A DNA stretch of 47,012 bases from Saccharothrix deserti (lineage in GTDB: Bacteria > Actinomycetota > Actinomycetes > Mycobacteriales > Pseudonocardiaceae). The notes under the pieces were generated by a model that made no database searches, was not told where the DNA came from, and saw nothing but the letters and a program-made list of their open reading frames with translations. Where the stretch lies: contig NZ_VKAB01000055.1 of the NCBI RefSeq assembly GCF_009769385.1, forward strand, positions 1 to 47,012. The letters run 5' to 3'. Every line of letters starts with the position of its first letter. Within the stretch, counting starts at the first letter, position 1. Shown here piece after piece: positions 8,238 to 16,238 of the stretch. Position numbers and translations under genes: made by a program.

Positions 8238-8464
8238 CCACCAGTCCACGATCACCCCTGAAACACAGCCCCGCGTGCGCGTGGCACCGGTGACGCCAAC
8301 CGGTGCCAGGTTCATCAGGGGCGAACCTCTTGTGCACGCTCCCAGTCAAGGCCGTCAATGAGATCTTGAACCCGCTACAGATCTGCGGTTTCATGTTGTG
8401 CACGTTCACAGCAGAGCCCGCTTCCGCCACGTGGGCACCGCACACCTCGATCAAAGGAGATCGA

Positions 8465-9574
8465 ATGTCCGGACCCGGCCGGGCGACCAAGGTCGCCCTC
8501 GTCCTGGCGACCGTCGCGCTCCCCTGCACAACGCTCACCCCGACCGTGTCCGCGGCGACGTCCCTGAGCATGCTCGGGGCCGACGTCTCGACGGCGCAGC
8601 GCTCCCTCGACCTGGGCGCGAAGTACTACGACGCGTCCGGCACCGCCCGGGACCCGCTCGACATCCTCAAGGGCGCGGGCGTCAACTACGTCCGCCTGCG
8701 CGTCTGGAACAACCCGAGAAGCGGCTACAACAACAAGTCGAAGGTGCTGGCGTACGCCAAGACCGTGAAGGCCAAGGGCCTCAAGCTGCTGATCGACTTC
8801 CACTACTCCGACACGTGGGCGGACCCCGGCAAGCAGTACAAACCGGCGGCCTGGTCGAGCCACGGCATCAGCCAGCTGCAGACCGACGTCTACAACTACA
8901 CCTACGACGTGTGCAACAGCCTCAAGTCCCAGGGCACCACGCCGGACAGCGTCCAGATCGGCAACGAGATCAACGTCGGGATGCTGTGGAACGACGGCAA
9001 GGTCGTCAACAACGACTTCACCAACCTCAGCCTCCTGCTGAAGGCCGGCTACAACGCCACCAAGGCGTGCAACAGCGGCACCAGGGTCATGATCCACACG
9101 GCGAACGCCGACAGCCTCGACCACGCCCGCTGGTTCTACGACGGGATCAGGTCGAAGGGCGTCGCCTGGGACATCACAGCGCTGTCGTACTACTGCATGT
9201 GGCACGGCACGCTGTCCAACCTCTACAACGTCATCGTCGACATGCGCTCCCGGTACGGCAAGGACGTGGTGCTCGCGGAGACGGCATACCCCTTCACCAC
9301 GCAGAACGCGGACGGCACCAGCAACTCCATCAACACCGGCTGCTCGGGCTACCCGCTGACCTGGGCGGGCCAGGCCACGAACTTCACCCACGTGCAGAAC
9401 ACCGCGCGCAACGCGGGCGCCATCGGCGTCTTCTACTGGGAACCCACCTGGTACGCGGTCCCCGGCAACGGCTGGGACCCGGCCGACATCAACGGCAGCG
9501 GCAACGGCTGGGACAACATGGCGATCTTCAACTGGACCGGCCAGATCAACCCGAACGTCCGCTGGGTCCCGTAA
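8465..9574 (+). CDS. Secreted GH53 arabinogalactan endo-beta-1,4-galactanase
   Basis: A 369-residue secreted enzyme expected to cut beta-1,4-galactan side chains of pectin. After a signal peptide (VALVLATVALPCTT, cleavage near VSA) it shows the full GH53 series: LGADVS, YVRLRVWNNP, DFHYSDTWADPGKQ, QIGNEIN (acid/base Glu about 168), then LAETAYPFT (nucleophile Glu about 272) and the FYWEPTW end. Length fits a single catalytic domain with no binding module. ATG 8465 follows AAAGGAG by four bases; the upstream open frame is not needed. It is monocistronic with a perfect terminator behind it, the kind of saprophyte gene usual in soil actinomycetes. Confidence 0.95.
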   Translation: MSGPGRATKVALVLATVALPCTTLTPTVSAATSLSMLGADVSTAQRSLDLGAKYYDASGTARDPLDILKGAGVNYVRLRVWNNPRSGYNNKSKVLAYAKTVKAKGLKLLIDFHYSDTWADPGKQYKPAAWSSHGISQLQTDVYNYTYDVCNSLKSQGTTPDSVQIGNEINVGMLWNDGKVVNNDFTNLSLLLKAGYNATKACNSGTRVMIHTANADSLDHARWFYDGIRSKGVAWDITALSYYCMWHGTLSNLYNVIVDMRSRYGKDVVLAETAYPFTTQNADGTSNSINTGCSGYPLTWAGQATNFTHVQNTARNAGAIGVFYWEPTWYAVPGNGWDPADINGSGNGWDNMAIFNWTGQINPNVRWVP

Positions 9575-9578
9575 CCGA

Positions 9579-9617
9579 CCTGGGGCGGGACCGCCACGAC
9601 ACCGGTCCCGCCCCAGG
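9579..9617 (+). terminator. Perfect 14-bp stem-loop after GH53 gene
   Basis: Arms 9579-9592 and 9604-9617 are perfectly complementary with an 11-base loop, four bases after the TAA. There is no T-tract, but in high-GC actinomycetes such hairpins act as terminators. Confidence 0.8.
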
Positions 9618-9725
9618 CGTCGGACAGACACGCAATCCCACCGCGACGTATTCGTGGTCGACACCGTGGACAGGCCGATCGGGAACGCGCGGTCGGCCCC
9701 AGCACTGACCGCTACATTGTGCACC

Positions 9726-11186
9726 GTGTCTGTCACTGAGCGACGTTTCGACGCGTTCCTGTCCTACAGTTTTGCGGCCGACCGGCAGCTTGCCCATGCG
9801 CTGCAACGGGGGCTGCACCGACTGGCCAGGGCCTGGTACCAGGCACGGGTGCTGCGCGTCTGCCGCGACCTCAGCAACCTGCCCGCGTCGAGCGACCTCG
9901 CCGGCGCGATCCGGGACGCGTTGGTCGACTCGCGGTGGTTCGTGCTGCTCGCCTCCGAACAGTCCGCGGCATCGAGCTGGGTGCGCCAGGAAGTCGAGTA
10001 CTGGCAGGCCGAACGTGAGCCGGAGACGTTCCTGATCGCGCTCACCAGCGGCACGATCGTGTGGGACGACGAGGCGAACGACTTCGACTGGACGCGGACC
10101 ACCGCGCTGCCGCGGCAGCTCAGCGGTTACTTCCGGGCCGAACCACAGTGGGTCAACCTGGGCTGGACCCGCGAGGTGAACCACCTGTCGTTGCGCAACG
10201 ACAGGTTCCGCTCCGACGTGGCGACGCTCGCGGCGCCCGTTCGTGGCCTGCCGAAGGACTTCCTGGACGGGGAGGACCAGCGGCTGCACCGATCCGCGGT
10301 GCGCACCAGGCGGTTCGGCACCTCTGCGCTGGTGGTGCTGCTGGTAGCGGTGACCATGCTCGCGGGCGTGACGTGGCAGCAGCTCACCGAGTCGAACCGG
10401 CAGCGCGACCAGGCGTTGTCCCGCGAGCTCGCGGCCCGTGGGGCGGAACTCGGCGACCACGACCCGGCGGTGGCGAAGCTGCTCAGCGTCGCCGCGTGGC
10501 GGATCAGCCCGACCCCGCAGGCGAAGGCGGGCATGCTGCGGGCGGCCGCACGCCCTGGCGTCGCCGCGCTCTCCGTGAACAGCGCGCCGGTCGTTTCGGT
10601 GGCCTACGCGCTCGACGGCAGGGCCATTGCCGCAGCCGACACTGACGGCAAGGTCAGGTTCTGGGACACGAAGACGTACCAGCAGATCGGCCCGCCGCTG
10701 GCCGCACACACTCCGGACCCCCAGGGCATGATCGGCCCGGTGCTCGCGTTCAGCCCGGACGGCGCGACGCTGGTCAGCAGCGGGGATGACGGCACGATCC
10801 GGCTGTGGGACACGGCGTCCCGCACCCAACTCGGCGAACCGCTGCGCGGCCACACCGGGCCGGTGTACTCCGTGGCGTTCAGCCCGAACGGCACCGTGCT
10901 CGCGAGTGGCAGCGGCGACAACTCCGTGCGGCTGTGGGACATCGCGACCCGCACCCAGGTCAGCGAGTCGTTCCTGGCGCACCGCGGGCCGGTTCGCAGT
11001 GTCCGGTTCAGCCCGGACGGCAGGTGGCTCGCGACCGGAGGCGAGGACATGGCCGTGCGCCTGTGGGACGTCGGTTACGCGGCGGACGTCGAGAAGTCGT
11101 TGTGCGCCATGGTGAATCGCACGCTCACCCGAGCCGAGTGGGAGCGCCTGATCCCGGACGCGCCATTCCACCAGCTCTGCCGCTAG
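9726..11186 (+). CDS. TIR domain - transmembrane - WD40 repeat protein
   Basis: A 486-residue protein. Residues 1-~165 form a TIR domain beginning RRFDAFLSYS, with VCRDLSNLPASSDL and SSWVRQEVEYW; the Glu in that last motif is where NAD-cleaving TIRs carry their catalytic residue. A single membrane helix (SALVVLLVAVTMLAGVTW) is near 205, followed by a helical linker and about four WD40 blades, three with clear endings RLWDTA, RLWDIA and RLWDVG. Related actinobacterial proteins usually have seven or more blades, so this is a short version, but the CAMVNRTLTRAEWER ending is the family's normal C-terminus. GTG 9726 puts the TIR at the N-terminus. Role unknown: signalling or defence. Confidence 0.85.
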   Translation: MSVTERRFDAFLSYSFAADRQLAHALQRGLHRLARAWYQARVLRVCRDLSNLPASSDLAGAIRDALVDSRWFVLLASEQSAASSWVRQEVEYWQAEREPETFLIALTSGTIVWDDEANDFDWTRTTALPRQLSGYFRAEPQWVNLGWTREVNHLSLRNDRFRSDVATLAAPVRGLPKDFLDGEDQRLHRSAVRTRRFGTSALVVLLVAVTMLAGVTWQQLTESNRQRDQALSRELAARGAELGDHDPAVAKLLSVAAWRISPTPQAKAGMLRAAARPGVAALSVNSAPVVSVAYALDGRAIAAADTDGKVRFWDTKTYQQIGPPLAAHTPDPQGMIGPVLAFSPDGATLVSSGDDGTIRLWDTASRTQLGEPLRGHTGPVYSVAFSPNGTVLASGSGDNSVRLWDIATRTQVSESFLAHRGPVRSVRFSPDGRWLATGGEDMAVRLWDVGYAADVEKSLCAMVNRTLTRAEWERLIPDAPFHQLCR

Positions 11187-11384
11187 GCACGTGCGGCAGC
11201 GCGCGGACGGGGCACCGGAGTCCATCGGTCACCGCAAGTTGTCGACCTCGCCGTGGGGAGCACGGGTCGGAGGCTTGTGCAGTCACTCCGCCTTCACTGC
11301 GTGACGGGGATTCGCCACCGGCGACGGCGGGGAGCCGCAGTCACCGGTGGCGGGAGCCGTGTGGGCGGCGCGGTCGGTCCGCCG

Positions 11385-11654
11385 TCAGGACGTGGGCACG
11401 TGCAGGTCCAGGTTCCTGGTGCTTCCGGCCACGACCGACACCGGGTCCGGGTGCCACGCCGGGTCGTGGGTGGCTCTGGTGGCGACGAACGAGATCCTGA
11501 TCGCCTGGGTGTTGAGACCGGACAGGGTGTAGACACCGGCGGAGGTGACCCTGCCGTCGGGCGCCGCCCAGTCGCCGGTCCTCGTGTTGACCGCGTTGAC
11601 GGACACGTACTGCGGTGGCCGGTCCATGCCGACGATCGTGCCGGCCGCGTGCAG
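11385..11654 (-). pseudogene. C-terminal remnant of a secreted/carboxypeptidase-regulatory-like protein
   Basis: The minus-strand frame reads LHAAGTIVGMDRPPQYVSVN, then GVYTLSGLNTQAIRISF and a DLHVPTS end. The VYTLxGL...ISF pattern looks like a carboxypeptidase-regulatory-type beta sandwich at the end of a larger actinobacterial protein. The upstream part is missing where the GH6 fragment begins on the other strand. It is one half of a junction between two broken genes. Confidence 0.4.
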
Positions 11655-11692
11655 CCGGGCACCATGGGTCGCGGTCAGCCCGCGGAACTGCC

Positions 11693-12019
11693 GGCGCCTC
11701 GGGCAGCACGGTGAACAACGTCACCGGGTTCATCGCGAACACGGCGAACTTCGGTGTCCTCAAAGAAGAGCACTTCACCATCAACGACACCGTGAACGGA
11801 ACTTCCGTGCGCCAGTCGAAGTGGGTCGACTGGAACCACTACGTGGACGAACTGTCGTTCGCCCAGGCGTTCCGGACGCAGTTGATCAGCGCCGGGTTCC
11901 CGTCGAACACCGGCATGCTGATCGACACCTCTCGCAACGGCTGGGGCGGCTCCCAGCGCCCGACGGCCGGCCGTGGCTACTTCCACGCCCGCTACGGGAT
12001 CATGCAGGAAACCGAATAG
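11693..12019 (+). pseudogene. GH6 cellulase/cellobiohydrolase fragment
   Basis: The frame reads VTGFIANTANF, RQSKWVDWNHYVDELSFAQA, then GMLIDTSRNGWGG, which is the distal half of the GH6 catalytic barrel including the conserved IDTSRNGWGG loop. The first half with the catalytic aspartates is missing. After QRPT the frame departs from the family, and the usual HRGGWCNQ and final segments are absent. It is a fragment cut at both ends. Confidence 0.75.
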
Positions 12020-12083
12020 TCTCGGCTCAACAAAACGATCTCGACCGGCAGCTTCAGCCTTTCCCCGTCGAACACGATCTTGC

Positions 12084-12129
12084 GTGTCACCCTTCGGGTG
12101 AAAGTTTTCACCGGAAGGGTGAATGACAC
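12084..12129. promoter_or_regulatory. Large imperfect palindrome upstream of the AlbA-like gene
   Basis: The 46-bp segment begins GTGTCACCCTTC and ends GAAGGGTGAATGACAC, with nested inverted elements (CACCCTTC...GAAGGGTG and GGTGAAA...TTTTCACC). It ends 53 bases before the ATG at 12183. Its position suggests an operator or the promoter region of the following operon; an IS end is an alternative. Confidence 0.5.
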
Positions 12130-12182
12130 AATATTCGTCAGGCGGCGGTATGGCAGCTTGACTGCGGTGGTACCCGCAGCCC

Positions 12183-12737
12183 ATGGCTGAAAGCTCCCCT
12201 CGCGGCAGTCCCGCACTGCCACCGGTGGCCGCGGGATTTTTGCGTCTGATCACGACTCGAAGTGTCGTCCGGAACTTCGCCGCGGAGTCGATCGACGATG
12301 ATCTCCTGGAAGAGATGCTGAAGGCGATGCTGGCCGCGCCCTCTGGCGGGAACAAGCAGGCTTGGGCGTTTGTCGTTGTGCGCGACCCGGTGAGGTTGCG
12401 GCACATCAGGGCGTTCTGTCCTGGGATACTCGGTGTGCCGTCGCTCCTCCTCATCGCTTGTTTCGACACGTCCAGAGCGACTGACGAAGTGACGAGGCGT
12501 TCAGGAAGCATGTGCATCGCCATGGCAGTGCAGAACTTCCTGCTCGCGGCGCATGCGCTGGGGCTCGGCGGGTGTCCGGTCACCAGTTTTCGCCCCAACC
12601 CCGTGCGCATGCTGACCGGATTGCCCGCTCATCTCGAACCGGTGCTCGTGGTGCCTGCGGGGTGCCCAGCCGGGAAATCCGAACCCACTCGCCGAAGGGG
12701 CAGGCGCGAGGTGCTGCGTCATGAATCCTGGGAATGA
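12183..12737 (+). CDS. albA: Cyclodipeptide oxidase large subunit, AlbA-like nitroreductase
   Basis: A 184-residue nitroreductase-fold flavoprotein. It follows AlbA of the albonoursin pathway almost segment by segment: TRSVVRNFAAESIDDDLLEE, KAMLAAPSGGNKQAWAFVVV, RAFCPGILGVPSLLLIAC, CIAMAVQNFLLAAHALGLGG and the terminal HESW. In that family AlbA and AlbB together bind FMN and dehydrogenate the alpha-beta bonds of cyclodipeptides. The RSxRxF and SGGNKQAW segments are the expected FMN contacts. Its last 17 bases overlap the next gene, as albA overlaps albB elsewhere. The general label 'nitroreductase' would miss this role. AlbA recall is from memory, not a search. Confidence 0.8.
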   Translation: MAESSPRGSPALPPVAAGFLRLITTRSVVRNFAAESIDDDLLEEMLKAMLAAPSGGNKQAWAFVVVRDPVRLRHIRAFCPGILGVPSLLLIACFDTSRATDEVTRRSGSMCIAMAVQNFLLAAHALGLGGCPVTSFRPNPVRMLTGLPAHLEPVLVVPAGCPAGKSEPTRRRGRREVLRHESWE

Positions 12738-13086
12738 CTCGACACACGTGCCGCTCGAAGAAGGAATTTTCCTGTTGGCCTGCTATCTGTTGAGTTCCGC
12801 CAGGGGATTGCTGGACGAGCCGCCTGAATATTCTCCCAGTCGTTGCATGGACGGCGCACGCCGAGCCTTGCAGTTGCTGGAGGAGCACTGGGCCGAGGAT
12901 CCGCGCCTGTCCGCGGTTCGCGCACAGGTGGAGGAATTGCTCTACGCGCCGATGAACCCGAGCGATCCGGTGGAACTGGCGTCCACTCTGGACGCACTGT
13001 GCGGCGACCTGGCCGAGGTGTGCTCGGCGCCCGACTGCCCCATCACCTTCCAAAGCAGGTCGACTCCGGCGGACTCTTCTCCCTGA
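12721..13086 (+). CDS. albB: Cyclodipeptide oxidase small subunit, AlbB-like (DUF6092)
   Basis: A 121-residue helical protein with FLLACYLLSSARGLLDEPPE, then RCMDGARRALQLLEEHW and LLYAPMNPSD, the pattern of the small AlbB partner (DUF6092), usually 100-110 residues. AlbB has no cofactor motif of its own; it assembles with the flavin subunit into the active (filamentous) oxidase. The start ATG lies inside the end of the AlbA-like gene (17-bp overlap), so the two are translationally coupled. The last ~15 residues are Ser/Pro-rich and likely disordered. Confidence 0.75.
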   Translation: MNPGNDSTHVPLEEGIFLLACYLLSSARGLLDEPPEYSPSRCMDGARRALQLLEEHWAEDPRLSAVRAQVEELLYAPMNPSDPVELASTLDALCGDLAEVCSAPDCPITFQSRSTPADSSP

Positions 13087-13169
13087 GGCCGTACGACAAC
13101 CGGGGCAGAAGTGCTTCCCACAGGCCGTGCCACGTGACGTAGAGAATCCGAGACCAACTGGAGGTAGTC

Positions 13170-14543
13170 ATGGCTCGCCGAGACATGCGCACCGGGGTCG
13201 AGTCCACCCGTCATGACGGAACCGCGACCGTCGAGCAGTCCGCCGACGCTGCGGCCGTGATCTTCGCAGTGCACCACGGGGAGGAGCCCGGCGGCCGCCC
13301 CGTGCTCCGCCGCCACGCCGTGGCCGACGACGAGGCCGAACGCCGGGTTCCCGGGGTGGACGGCGTGCAGTGCATCCCCCTTGCGACAAGAGAAGAATCA
13401 CCTGCTGCGAGACCCGCCGTTCCACGTGCCGTTTCGCGAGCGGCGAAGCGGGCAGCTGGAATGGGAACCTTCTTCGGCGCGGGGAGCCCGGAGCCCGGAG
13501 TCCGTGCACTGGCCATCCGAACCGGCAAGTTCAAGACCACAGACGTGTTCGTGGAGGCCCGCTTCGGGAAGGACAAGCACTACGTGCACCTGCGAGGCGC
13601 CAAGAACCTGCCCGACACGCTGAACGACGCCGACACCGTGTCCGTCCACTCCGGCATGTGCCTGTTCAGCGAGGGGGCGTTGCGGTTCTGGGACGAAAAC
13701 GGCGACAACCCGTCCTTGCTGCGCCACTTGGCCGAAGGCCCGACGTCTCGGCTCACCCGCATCACGACGGACGACCAGCTTTCGCTCTACGAGCACACCA
13801 GCCTGGCTCACCTTCCCCGCGCGATCGCAGATGTGGCTACCGCACTGCCCGCGGACCTGCCCTTGACCGTGGTGATCGACATTCCGCGTGTGCAGTACTA
13901 CGGCTACCTGCTCGACGCCTTCCGGCGAGGACTGGCCACCGGCGAACTGGCATTGGAGTGGTTCGACCTGGTCGATGCCCGCCACACCCGCATCAGCCGG
14001 CTGTTCCACGATCGCGTGCAGGCCCAACTCGCCACCGCCTGCGGTGACCGTTCCACCACCGTGGTGTGTCCCGCTCCCGGATTGGACCTGCTCGCCGAGC
14101 CCATCAGGGAGTCCGTGTCGAAGGGTGTGCCACCGCGTCACGAGGACCTGGTGGACCTGCTCGCGGGCAGCGGCGACCCGGTGTGGGACCTGCTGCTGCG
14201 GCTGGAATCGCCGACGACCTCGACCGAGCTCAACGACGCGAGCTACACCGTGGAGATCCTGCGCAGTGTCGCGATTCACCAGGACGACGGAAAGAACCTG
14301 GCCATCACGGTCGACAGCTACGAGGAATTCCCCCGCCGCGAGCACGCCCAGCGGGTCATGGACGAAGTGGGACCTCCCGGACAGCTACCGGTGCTGGGCA
14401 TCTACGCCGCCGAGCGCCTCCTGAACGTCGATTCCCAAGGTCAGCCGACCACCCCCTACCTCCTCGACCCCGGCCGGTACGTGGCCGACGAGTCAGGCTC
14501 CACCGTCGACCTCTTCGACTTGATCGACCACCTGTACGCGTGA
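13170..14543 (+). CDS. Unrecognised protein, candidate peptide-forming partner of the AlbAB-like oxidase
   Basis: A 457-residue protein starting at ATG 13170 behind GGAGG, 83 bases after the AlbB-like gene and in the same direction. I do not recognise its family. Visible features: a variable first ~115 residues, then KTTDVFVEARFGKDKHYVHL, DTVSVHSGMCLFSEGALRFW, a hydrophobic strand LTVVIDIPRVQYYGYLLDAF, and a long C-terminal half ending VDLFDLIDHLYA. In alb-type operons this neighbour is a tRNA-dependent cyclodipeptide synthase (~240 residues), but the length and motifs here differ. The SVHSGMCLF and IDIPRVQYYGY segments are at most loosely reminiscent of its catalytic Ser and Tyr/Glu regions. 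Codons about 71-112 have unusually low GC3, so the N-terminal third may contain frame changes. Confidence 0.55.
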   Translation: MARRDMRTGVESTRHDGTATVEQSADAAAVIFAVHHGEEPGGRPVLRRHAVADDEAERRVPGVDGVQCIPLATREESPAARPAVPRAVSRAAKRAAGMGTFFGAGSPEPGVRALAIRTGKFKTTDVFVEARFGKDKHYVHLRGAKNLPDTLNDADTVSVHSGMCLFSEGALRFWDENGDNPSLLRHLAEGPTSRLTRITTDDQLSLYEHTSLAHLPRAIADVATALPADLPLTVVIDIPRVQYYGYLLDAFRRGLATGELALEWFDLVDARHTRISRLFHDRVQAQLATACGDRSTTVVCPAPGLDLLAEPIRESVSKGVPPRHEDLVDLLAGSGDPVWDLLLRLESPTTSTELNDASYTVEILRSVAIHQDDGKNLAITVDSYEEFPRREHAQRVMDEVGPPGQLPVLGIYAAERLLNVDSQGQPTTPYLLDPGRYVADESGSTVDLFDLIDHLYA

Positions 14544-14657
14544 GAGCCGGCAACCTCTCACCGCGCCATCGCACTTCACCGCGCTGAGCCACAAGTACGC
14601 GGGGCTGTCAATGGCGGCCACGGCCCGTTCCAGCCTCAGCTGCTCGTCGCGGTCGGC

Positions 14658-15524
14658 TCAGTCGTCATGCGGCAGGACCCGGCCCAGGAAGCCGCGGATG
14701 TAGCCGGCGATGGTGTCCAGGTGGTCCTCCAGTGCGAAGTGGCCGGTGTCGAGGAGGTGGATCTCGGCGTCGGGCAGGTCGCGCCGGTACGCTTCCGCGC
14801 CCGCGGGCCCGAAGATCTCGTCGTGGCGGCCCCACACCGCGAGCAGGGGCACCTGCGACGCGCGGAAGTACTCGTGGAACGCGGGGTAGGCGTCGATGTT
14901 GTTCTTGTAGTCGCGGAACAGGGCCAGCTGGATCTCTGCGTTGCCGGGCCGGTCGAGCAGCGCCTGGTCGTGGCTCCAGGTGTCGGGGCTGACGCGGCTG
15001 GGGTCCTTGACGCCGTGGGTGTACTGCCAGCGCGTGGCCTCGGAGGCGAGCAGGGCGCGCACCGCGGGTTCGGTGTGCGGGCCGGGGTCGGTGGCGTAGG
15101 CGAACAGGGGTTCCCAGAACGGGGTGAAGCCTTCGGTGTAGGCGTTGCCGGACTGGGTGATGATCGCCGAGACACGTTCGGGGTGCCGGGACGCGATCTT
15201 CAGCCCGATCGGTGCGCCGTAGTCCTGGATGTAGAGCGCGTGTCTGCGCACGCCGAGCTTGTCGAGCAGGCCCAGGGTGATGTCGGTGAGCCGGTCGAAG
15301 GTGTAGTCGAACTCGTCGACCGACGGGGCCGCGCTCTCCCCGAACCCGATGTGGTCCGGGGCGATCAGCCGGTAGCGGTCGGCCAGTGCCGGGATGAGCT
15401 CGCGGAACATGTGCGAGCTGGTCGGGAAGCCGTGCAGCAGCACGAGCACGGGCGCATCGGCGTGGCCCGCTTCGCGGTAGAAGACGCGCTGCCCGTCGAC
15501 GTCGAGGTGGTGGTACGTGACCAT
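14658..15524 (-). CDS. Alpha/beta hydrolase, haloalkane dehalogenase/epoxide hydrolase-like
   Basis: A 288-residue alpha/beta hydrolase. It has the oxyanion motif LLHGFPTSSHMFR, the nucleophile elbow ALYIQDYGAPIGLKIA with Asp (about 101) rather than Ser, the acid region VWGRHDEIFGP and the catalytic His in DTGHFALEDH. An Asp nucleophile is the mark of haloalkane dehalogenases and epoxide hydrolases. The lid (about 130-215) is family-like. It stands divergent to a CGNR zinc-finger gene with repeated GAACGGTTAGG elements in the shared gap, so it is probably controlled by that regulator. The true substrate cannot be named. Confidence 0.9.
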   Translation of the reverse strand: MVTYHHLDVDGQRVFYREAGHADAPVLVLLHGFPTSSHMFRELIPALADRYRLIAPDHIGFGESAAPSVDEFDYTFDRLTDITLGLLDKLGVRRHALYIQDYGAPIGLKIASRHPERVSAIITQSGNAYTEGFTPFWEPLFAYATDPGPHTEPAVRALLASEATRWQYTHGVKDPSRVSPDTWSHDQALLDRPGNAEIQLALFRDYKNNIDAYPAFHEYFRASQVPLLAVWGRHDEIFGPAGAEAYRRDLPDAEIHLLDTGHFALEDHLDTIAGYIRGFLGRVLPHDD

Positions 15525-15620
15525 GAGAACCTAACCCTTCAAAGCCGTGAGAACGGTTAGGTATAGCGGATCACAGAACGTGCTAACCTGTCAAGTAGTC
15601 CTGAACGGTTAGGAGAGTCG
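15525..15620. promoter_or_regulatory. Divergent promoter region with repeated GAACGGTTAGG boxes
   Basis: The 96-bp gap holds GAACGGTTAGG twice (15551-15561 and 15603-15613) and the reverse-oriented half-sites AACCTAACC (15529-15537) and GCTAACCTG (about 15582-15590). The second direct box abuts the ribosome site of the regulator gene, suggesting autoregulation. TATAGC at 15562-15567 could be a -10 element. Confidence 0.5.
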
Positions 15621-16181
15621 GTGTCCGACGACGAGCTGGCAGCCGCGCTGCGCGCCCGCGGGTGGCCGCCGCGCCCGCTCACCGACCAGCCGCTCGCCGT
15701 CGACCTGCTCGACACCCGCTGGCTGACCGGGACCACCCCTTACGACCTGCTCGACCACGACGACCTGACCTCCGCCTGGCTCGTCGACCGCTCCCTGGAC
15801 ACCGGGGCACCGGTCGACGTGGTGCGCCGACACCTCCTCGACGCGCGCTCCGCGCTCGCCGCCGTCGTGGCAGGCGACCTGGAACCGTCCACTCTGGACA
15901 CGCTGCTGGACCACGGACGCCTGCGCCTGCGGTTGACCGTCGACGGACCGGCCGAAGAGGAGGACGTGCCCGACCCGGCGTGGCGGGCAGCGTGGGCATG
16001 CCTGCGCGACTACCTGGCGTTGGAGAGCACCACGCCGGACCGGGTCCGCAAGTGCGCCAACCCCGACTGCACGCTGCACTTCCACGACACGTCGCGGACC
16101 GGCAAGCGGCAGTGGTGCTCTATGAGCGTGTGCGGGAACCGGTTCAAGGCGCGCCGCCACCACTCCCGCACGCACGCCTGA
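15621..16181 (+). CDS. CGNR zinc-finger (ABATE-domain) regulator
   Basis: A 186-residue protein. The first ~135 residues match the ABATE type, a putative stress-induced regulator domain (LAVDLLDTRWLTG near the start). The C-terminal CGNR zinc finger reads RKCANPDCTLHFHDTSRTGK, then RQWCSMSVCGNRFKARRH, with all four Cys present. Proteins with this architecture are usually stand-alone DNA-binding regulators. It starts at GTG 15621, and its promoter region is shared with the divergent hydrolase gene, which is the obvious target. Confidence 0.85.
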   Translation: MSDDELAAALRARGWPPRPLTDQPLAVDLLDTRWLTGTTPYDLLDHDDLTSAWLVDRSLDTGAPVDVVRRHLLDARSALAAVVAGDLEPSTLDTLLDHGRLRLRLTVDGPAEEEDVPDPAWRAAWACLRDYLALESTTPDRVRKCANPDCTLHFHDTSRTGKRQWCSMSVCGNRFKARRHHSRTHA

Positions 16182-16238
16182 GCGGGTGGATGACCGATTG
16201 CCGGATCAGGTGGTGAACAAGAGCTGAGCCGGCGCAGT

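Noticed and set aside
12183..15000. A canonical AlbC-type cyclodipeptide synthase near the AlbAB-like genes.
   Set aside because: I looked on both strands for a ~240-residue frame with the usual Ser and Tyr/Glu motifs and found none; the alpha/beta hydrolase and the 457-residue protein occupy the space.
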